Shown: positions 60,047 through 64,000 of the stretch, piece after piece
Position numbering within the stretch: position 1 is the stretch's first letter
Layout: the number at the start of each line of letters is the position of its first letter
Assembly: GCF_023701945.1 (NCBI RefSeq)
Contig: NZ_JABAEF010000009.1
Coordinates: 62,001 to 126,000 of the forward strand
Length of the DNA stretch: 64,000 nt
Direction of reading: 5' to 3'
Source of the DNA: Rhizobium sp. CG5
GTDB lineage: Bacteria > Pseudomonadota > Alphaproteobacteria > Rhizobiales > Rhizobiaceae
Notes under the pieces: model-generated
Told to the model about the DNA's origin: nothing
The model's database searches: none
What the model saw: the letters and a program-made list of their open reading frames with translations, nothing else
Program-made: the position numbers and the translations under genes

Positions 60047-60820
60047 ATGGCGCTCGCTCGCTCCAACACCATTCGCGGAGAGGTGACGATCCGTCACCTC
60101 TCCAAGACCTTCACGCTCAACGGACAACTGCTGCCGGTTCTGAAAGACCTCAATCTTACCATCCGCTCCGGCGAGAGCCTGGCGATCGTCGGCGCCAGCG
60201 GCTCCGGCAAGACCACGCTTCTCAGGATCCTCGCGGGCCTCGAGGAGGCAGATAGCGGCGAGGTGCTGATCGACGGCCGTCGTGTCCGTGGCGTCGGCAC
60301 CGAACGGGCGGTCATCTTCCAAGAACCGCGCCTTCTGCCCTGGCTGACCGTCATCGACAACATCGGCTTTGGGCTTGAGACGAGAGGCCTGTCCCGCGAC
60401 GACGCGCGTTTCATCTCAAAGCGTTATGTCGACCTCGTCGGCCTGAAGGGCTTCGAAACAGCTTATCCGCGGCAGCTCTCTGGCGGCATGGCACAAAGGG
60501 TCGGCATCGCCCGCGCGCTCGCCGTCCAACCGGAAATCCTGCTGCTCGACGAACCGCTGGGGGCGCTCGATGCCATGACCAAGATCGGCATGCAGCAGGA
60601 ACTGGCCCGTATCTGGAAGGAGGAGGACGTGACGACGGTGCTTGTGACCCACGATCTTGAAGAGGCGATCTTTCTCGCCGATAGGATCCTGATCCTGCCG
60701 CGCGAGAAGGGCGGCGAGCCCAGGCTGATCGACATCGACCTGCCGCGCCCCCGAGATCGCAGCGCCTCCGGCTTTGTCCGACAGCGAGAGGAACTGCTCG
60801 GGCTGTTTGGACTGCATTGA
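60047..60820 (+). CDS. SsuB/TauB-type ABC importer ATPase
   Basis: A 257-residue ATPase with Walker A GASGSGKTT, Q-loop FQEPRLLPW, signature LSGGMAQR, Walker B ILLLDEPLGALDAMT and switch histidine in VLVTHDLEEA. The length and LLPW motif are typical of SsuB/TauB. Its ATG lies three bases after the binding-protein stop. It energises the importer formed with the two preceding genes. A non-coding stretch with a decayed gene follows. Confidence 0.93.
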   Translation: MALARSNTIRGEVTIRHLSKTFTLNGQLLPVLKDLNLTIRSGESLAIVGASGSGKTTLLRILAGLEEADSGEVLIDGRRVRGVGTERAVIFQEPRLLPWLTVIDNIGFGLETRGLSRDDARFISKRYVDLVGLKGFETAYPRQLSGGMAQRVGIARALAVQPEILLLDEPLGALDAMTKIGMQQELARIWKEEDVTTVLVTHDLEEAIFLADRILILPREKGGEPRLIDIDLPRPRDRSASGFVRQREELLGLFGLH

Positions 60821-61404
60821 GGGGGTGAACAGCACGACATGGTCGATTGCATCTATGCGAGCCTTCGATCAGATCGTTCCGTCCAACTGGCGCCCAGCAT
60901 GATTGGAAAAAATGAACCCGTCCGCTCCGTAACGCATGGCAATTTCCGCGTCGTCCTCGTGCATCACGCCCTTGATCGCCAAGCTTCCTTTCCAATGTAT
61001 CCCTGATACGCCGCACATCGTCGGCGACATGCTGGGACCAATACATCATATAGGTTCTCTCATCGAGACTTGATTCTCGTCGGTGTACGGACTGTCCTTT
61101 GCCGTCGCCTCCTATCCGGAGCTTTCCGCTTCACATCCATGCCGCGAATTGTACTTTGTCATGGGCGCTGCGCGTGCCGTGGTGATTGTCTCATTCGGAG
61201 TGCCAAAAACGACGCGGCAGTCTTGACATACAGTTGGTGTACTGGAATGACGGGATGGTTGCGAAGCGTCATAGGGCTTGCCGACGGTGTGCTTTGCCAT
61301 GGTATTTTGATCGAAAAGATTGGTCGGTGTCTCGGTCAGGGCGCCGATAGGACACGGATCTGCGGGGCCGAGCTTGATGGAGGCTCCTGGAAGGGAATTG
61401 CGCG
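60821..61404. other. Intergenic region with a decayed gene, before the GntR pair
   Basis: About 584 bases. The left third holds the lactate-dehydrogenase-like remnant described separately. The right part has no supported gene and must contain the promoter of the first GntR gene. Confidence 0.5.
60870..61049 (-). pseudogene. FMN-dependent alpha-hydroxyacid dehydrogenase (LldD-like) remnant, frameshifted
   Basis: On the minus strand the sequence reads MYWSQHVADDVRRIRDT, and after a one-base shift near 60995 WKGSLAIKGVMHEDDAEIAM and RYGADGFIFSNHAGRQLDGTI then a stop at 60870. This matches the conserved C-terminal FMN-binding core of lactate dehydrogenase/glycolate oxidase-type enzymes (usual pattern WPGKLVLKG, GADGIIVSNHGGRQLDGA). 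The region is far too short, its frame is broken and the rest of the gene is absent, so it is a relic. Confidence 0.7.
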
Positions 61405-62046
61405 ATGAGTAAACCGCTCGCCAAACAGGCCTATGGCAGCATCATCGAGATGATCCTTTCGGGTGCCTTGACGCCGGGTGATCTGCTGCAGGAGGGCAAG
61501 CTCGGCGACGAGCTCGCCATGTCGCGCACCCCCGTGCGTGAGGCGATCAAGCGGCTGGAGGCGGAGGGGCTTGCGGTCCAGGAGGGACGGTTCCTCAAGG
61601 TCCGCACCCTGACGATCGCCGAGGTCGAGGAGATCTTCTACCTGCGGCGGGTTCTGGAGCGCCAATGCGCGCGTCAAGCGGTGACGATCGCCCCGGCCAT
61701 CCTCGACGGTCTGGAGCAGCGTGTGTTGCACCTGCAGCAGGAAGGTCCCGGCGAAGAGGAAGAGCAGCGGCAGGTGGACGATATGTTTCATGGCGCGATC
61801 GCCCGGGTTGCGGGCAACCAGATGCTGGTGCGCACCATCAGCGATCTGCGCCGCCGGACCTGCATGTTCGACCACAGCCAGGTCCCGGAGCGTTTCGGAA
61901 AAAGCTGCCAGGAGCATCTCGAGATCATACAGGCCTTGCGTGGTGGGGATGGCGAGCGTGCCGCTGTTTTGATGGACGACCACATCGTTCATGCCCGCGA
62001 CGCCATCCTCGCGCGCCTTCGTCTTTCAAGCCAGAGAAGCCAGTGA
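61405..62046 (+). CDS. GntR-family (FCD-type) transcriptional regulator
   Basis: A 213-residue regulator. A winged-helix domain (residues about 8-70) has YGSIIEMILSGALTPGDLLQEGKLGDELAMSRTPVREAIKRLEAEGLAV, and a FadR-like FCD effector domain follows (about 75-210), with LRRVLERQCARQA and the metal-site residues in FHGAIARVAGN and HLEIIQAL. FCD-type members usually sense small organic acids with a bound metal. A GGAAGGG-like site precedes the ATG. It stands before a second GntR gene and close to the ABC operon, so either may control that operon (inference). Confidence 0.91.
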   Translation: MSKPLAKQAYGSIIEMILSGALTPGDLLQEGKLGDELAMSRTPVREAIKRLEAEGLAVQEGRFLKVRTLTIAEVEEIFYLRRVLERQCARQAVTIAPAILDGLEQRVLHLQQEGPGEEEEQRQVDDMFHGAIARVAGNQMLVRTISDLRRRTCMFDHSQVPERFGKSCQEHLEIIQALRGGDGERAAVLMDDHIVHARDAILARLRLSSQRSQ

Positions 62047-62113
62047 TGAAGTATTCGATCGTCCAACCTATCCATGCGGGTCGTTGTCGTTTGGAAGAAG
62101 GGCAGGTGAGGCG

Positions 62114-62752
62114 ATGAGCGACAAGGAAACCCTGGCGCAGCAGTTCTACCGCGCGCTCAAGCAGCGCATTCTCGAAGGCCGCTTCTCGTCCGAGGAGATG
62201 CTGACGGAGCGGACTCTGGCGCTGGAGTTCGGGATCTCAAGAACGCCTTTGCGGGCGGCGATCTCCCGCCTGGAAAAAGAGAACGTCATCTCGCGACTCC
62301 CGAACGGCGCCCTGATGGTTCGCACCGTCACCGTGGAACAGCTGCTGGAGATCGTGCAGATCCGCAGGATGCTCGAAGGAGCGGCGGCGGCGAAGGCTGC
62401 GACATTCGCAATGACGCCGGAGCTTGTCGAATCCCGTGAACGGATGCGCGCCTATGCTAAGGGTGGCGATATCGCCTTCGACAATTTCTGGCTGGACGAC
62501 GATACGTTTCACCTGGCCGTCGCGCAGGCCGCCGAGCTGCCCCTGCTTTCGACCATGCTGACGGAGATGCGCAGCATCGCGCGTCGTTGCACCATTACCC
62601 GGACGCATGACCGGTTTGATCAACAGGCCCGCGAGCATATCGCGGTTGTCGATGCGATCGAGGCCGGCGATAGCGATGCCGCACAGGCGGCCATGGAAAT
62701 GCATTTCGACAGCGTGAAGGCGCGTTTCCTGGGCTGGCTGGGGCGCGATTGA
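62114..62752 (+). CDS. GntR-family (FCD-type) transcriptional regulator, tandem neighbour
   Basis: A 212-residue regulator with winged helix YRALKQRILEGRFSSEEMLTERTLALEFGISRTPLRAAISRLEKENVI and FCD domain with EIVQIRRMLEGAAAAKAA, FHLAVAQAAELP and HIAVVDAIEAGD. It has the same size and layout as the gene 67 bases upstream but is clearly diverged, so it is a paralogue rather than a recent duplicate. ATG 62114 follows GGTGAGG; a longer in-frame start would cover the intergenic spacer. It is convergent with the M24 family gene. Confidence 0.91.
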   Translation: MSDKETLAQQFYRALKQRILEGRFSSEEMLTERTLALEFGISRTPLRAAISRLEKENVISRLPNGALMVRTVTVEQLLEIVQIRRMLEGAAAAKAATFAMTPELVESRERMRAYAKGGDIAFDNFWLDDDTFHLAVAQAAELPLLSTMLTEMRSIARRCTITRTHDRFDQQAREHIAVVDAIEAGDSDAAQAAMEMHFDSVKARFLGWLGRD

Positions 62753-62793
62753 ACCGGCCTGTACCATCCCCGCCTTGATCCAATCGGACGATA

Positions 62794-63972
62794 TCAGAAC
62801 ATGCTCGGGGAGCGCGTCAGCAGCTCGTTGGCATTCTCGCCGATGATGATGATATCCTCGTAAAAGGCAGCGCCGACGCCGTCCAGCGACAGAAATGCCT
62901 CGACGCCGAACACCATGTTCTGTTCGACGATATCGTCCGGCATCGACATGACTGTCGAAATACGCGGCAGTTCGAAGCCCAGCCCGATGCCGTGGCCGTA
63001 GAACGGAAAGTTCTTCATGATCGCCGAGATCGAGCCGCCAAAGGCGGCGGTCATGCGATCGCCTTCGGCGGCGACATCCAGCAGTTTCACGCCCGGCCGC
63101 AGCATGTCGGAGAGGCGATGCACGATGCCGCTCGCAGCCTCGATCAGACGCCGCTGCTCGGGATTGGCCGGACCGCGGACGGCCGTGCGCCCCGGATCGA
63201 GATAGTAGCCCTGGTAGAGCGGGCCATGCAGCGTGCCGGTGACGATGTCGCCGACGGCAGGCGTGTCGGCGCTATATCCGGTCAGCGGAAAACGCTGGTC
63301 GAAGCCGAGCGTCTCGCCGTGATTGGTGCCGATCATCTGGATCCGTCCGCCGCGCCGCACCGTCTCGCGCGCCGCTTCGCCGGCGGCCTCGCGCTCCGAC
63401 ATGCCGCTGACCAGGCTTTGCATCAGGACGGTCATGCCGGCGGTCGCGGTCTCGCCGGCGATGCGATAACAGTCGAGCTCGCGGGCACTCTTGATGCGCC
63501 GCACGGAGCGAACCAGATCGTCGACCGGCACCCATTCGATGTCCGGTGCCGTTGCCTCGAGTTGGCGGTAGTATTTGACCGGAATGAAATTCGTACCGAC
63601 CAGCGCCACCCGTCCCTTGACGCCGCGGTCCACCAGAGCTTTTGCGACGCTTTCGAACGGATGGTTGCTGCAGTGGACGTCCTCGATCGAGACGAGGTCG
63701 CGCCGCACCTCCGGCTCGTCGATATGCAGCTGTGGCGCGCGTCCTTGCTGGAGGATCACCCCGGCAAAGGAGCGTGCGGTCCAGATGCTGGAGTCCATGC
63801 CGCTGCTGATGGCGTAGTGATTGGAGAGGTAGAGAACGTCGCCGCAGTTGTCGGTGGTTCCGCCGGCGCGTGAGAAGACCACGGCCGTCTCAAAGCCGCG
63901 CGCCTTCATCTCGTCATGCAGGCGGTCCCAGCGCTGTTGATATTCGTCGAGCGGAAAATAACGATCCATCAT
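62794..63972 (-). CDS. Creatinase/aminopeptidase P-like M24-family protein
   Basis: The 392-residue protein has the pita-bread architecture: an N-terminal creatinase-like domain (residues about 1-150) and a C-terminal M24 domain with VRRIKSARELDCYRIAGETA, NHGETLGFDQRFPL, YLDPGRTAV, FYGHGIGLGFELPRI, VFGVEAFLSLDG and the final ED. Of the five metal ligands of aminopeptidase P-type enzymes, the first aspartate (usually in IDAG) appears to be replaced, while the second aspartate, histidine and two glutamates are kept. It may be a metal-poor creatinase-like hydrolase. ATG 63972 or the adjacent 63969 is the start. Confidence 0.87.
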   Translation of the reverse strand: MMDRYFPLDEYQQRWDRLHDEMKARGFETAVVFSRAGGTTDNCGDVLYLSNHYAISSGMDSSIWTARSFAGVILQQGRAPQLHIDEPEVRRDLVSIEDVHCSNHPFESVAKALVDRGVKGRVALVGTNFIPVKYYRQLEATAPDIEWVPVDDLVRSVRRIKSARELDCYRIAGETATAGMTVLMQSLVSGMSEREAAGEAARETVRRGGRIQMIGTNHGETLGFDQRFPLTGYSADTPAVGDIVTGTLHGPLYQGYYLDPGRTAVRGPANPEQRRLIEAASGIVHRLSDMLRPGVKLLDVAAEGDRMTAAFGGSISAIMKNFPFYGHGIGLGFELPRISTVMSMPDDIVEQNMVFGVEAFLSLDGVGAAFYEDIIIIGENANELLTRSPSMF

Positions 63973-64000
63973 GTCACTCCAGATGCCGTGGCTGTCGTGT

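Noticed and set aside
59051..60322. A 423-codon open frame on the minus strand
   Set aside because: It is opposite the binding-protein and ATPase genes of the third importer and shows no motif.
60411..61049. A 212-codon minus-strand frame starting MMYWSQHVADD
   Set aside because: Only its first about 20 residues fit a known family; the remainder is in the wrong frame and overlaps the importer ATPase, so it is the relic of a frameshifted gene.
1..64000. CRISPR arrays, insertion sequences and tandem DNA repeats
   Set aside because: Reading through the window I found no regularly spaced repeats, transposase genes or terminal inverted repeats; only short hairpins and the dispersed 17-bp motif.

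Overview
The window is GC-rich DNA with tightly packed operons, alphaproteobacterial in style. The gene content is an expanded set of organosulfur ABC transporters and FMNH2-dependent monooxygenases, a compact chemotaxis operon, and LacI, GntR, AraC and HxlR regulators. This points to a rhizobial genome (Rhizobiaceae or close Hyphomicrobiales), perhaps a megaplasmid or accessory chromosomal region. I see no rRNA, convincing tRNA, CRISPR array, transposase or replication origin.

Region 1 (1-32.3 kb) is a sulfur-scavenging island. A leftward operon (6826 to 1) encodes an SfnB/DszC-type flavin monooxygenase, an SsuD-like monooxygenase, an SsuABC-type importer, and copper-handling YcnI and CopC-CopD proteins. 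A rightward pair encodes a peroxiredoxin-like protein and a His-rich cupin. Two divergent operons then start around 16.1-16.4 kb. The leftward one has an Opp/Dpp-type importer, canonical SsuD and an Eis-like acetyltransferase. The rightward one has a second Opp/Dpp-type importer, a DszC/SfnB-like monooxygenase, a short luciferase-like protein and an NtaA/DszA-type monooxygenase. Further on are a LacI regulator with a damaged DNA-binding domain, a 1-Cys peroxiredoxin, another NtaA-type monooxygenase, a frameshifted beta-carbonic anhydrase, a second peroxiredoxin-like protein and the sulfhydrylase MetY.

Region 2 (32.6-35.9 kb) is mixed accessory DNA: a SnoaL-like protein and a nitroreductase divergent from an HxlR regulator, a deletion scar that fuses the remnants of a lysR gene and an alcohol dehydrogenase gene, and an intrinsic terminator with a possible small RNA.

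Region 3 (35.9-51.4 kb) is a chemotaxis-like signalling cluster. It has a CheY, a sensorless membrane MCP, an AraC regulator and an unknown protein made of two repeated halves. A compact operon follows: a soluble MCP with two signalling tips, a triple CheW, CheB, a HEAT-repeat protein, CheR, CheY, an unusually long CheA, a small STAS-like protein and CheY. A ParA-type ATPase closes the cluster.

Region 4 (51.5-64 kb) begins with an ABC exporter and returns to sulfur genes: an FAD/NAD(P)-binding protein divergent from a flavin reductase, a truncated SfnB-like fragment, an NtaA-type monooxygenase and a third SsuABC-type importer. It ends with a frameshifted lactate-dehydrogenase-like remnant, two GntR regulators and a creatinase/aminopeptidase-P-like protein.

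The most interesting unifying signal is a 17-bp inverted repeat, TCTAT-N7-ATAGA, exact or near-exact at eight places. All lie in promoter regions of the sulfur/peroxiredoxin genes and I saw none in front of the chemotaxis genes. I infer a sulfur-responsive regulon whose regulator is not obviously encoded here.
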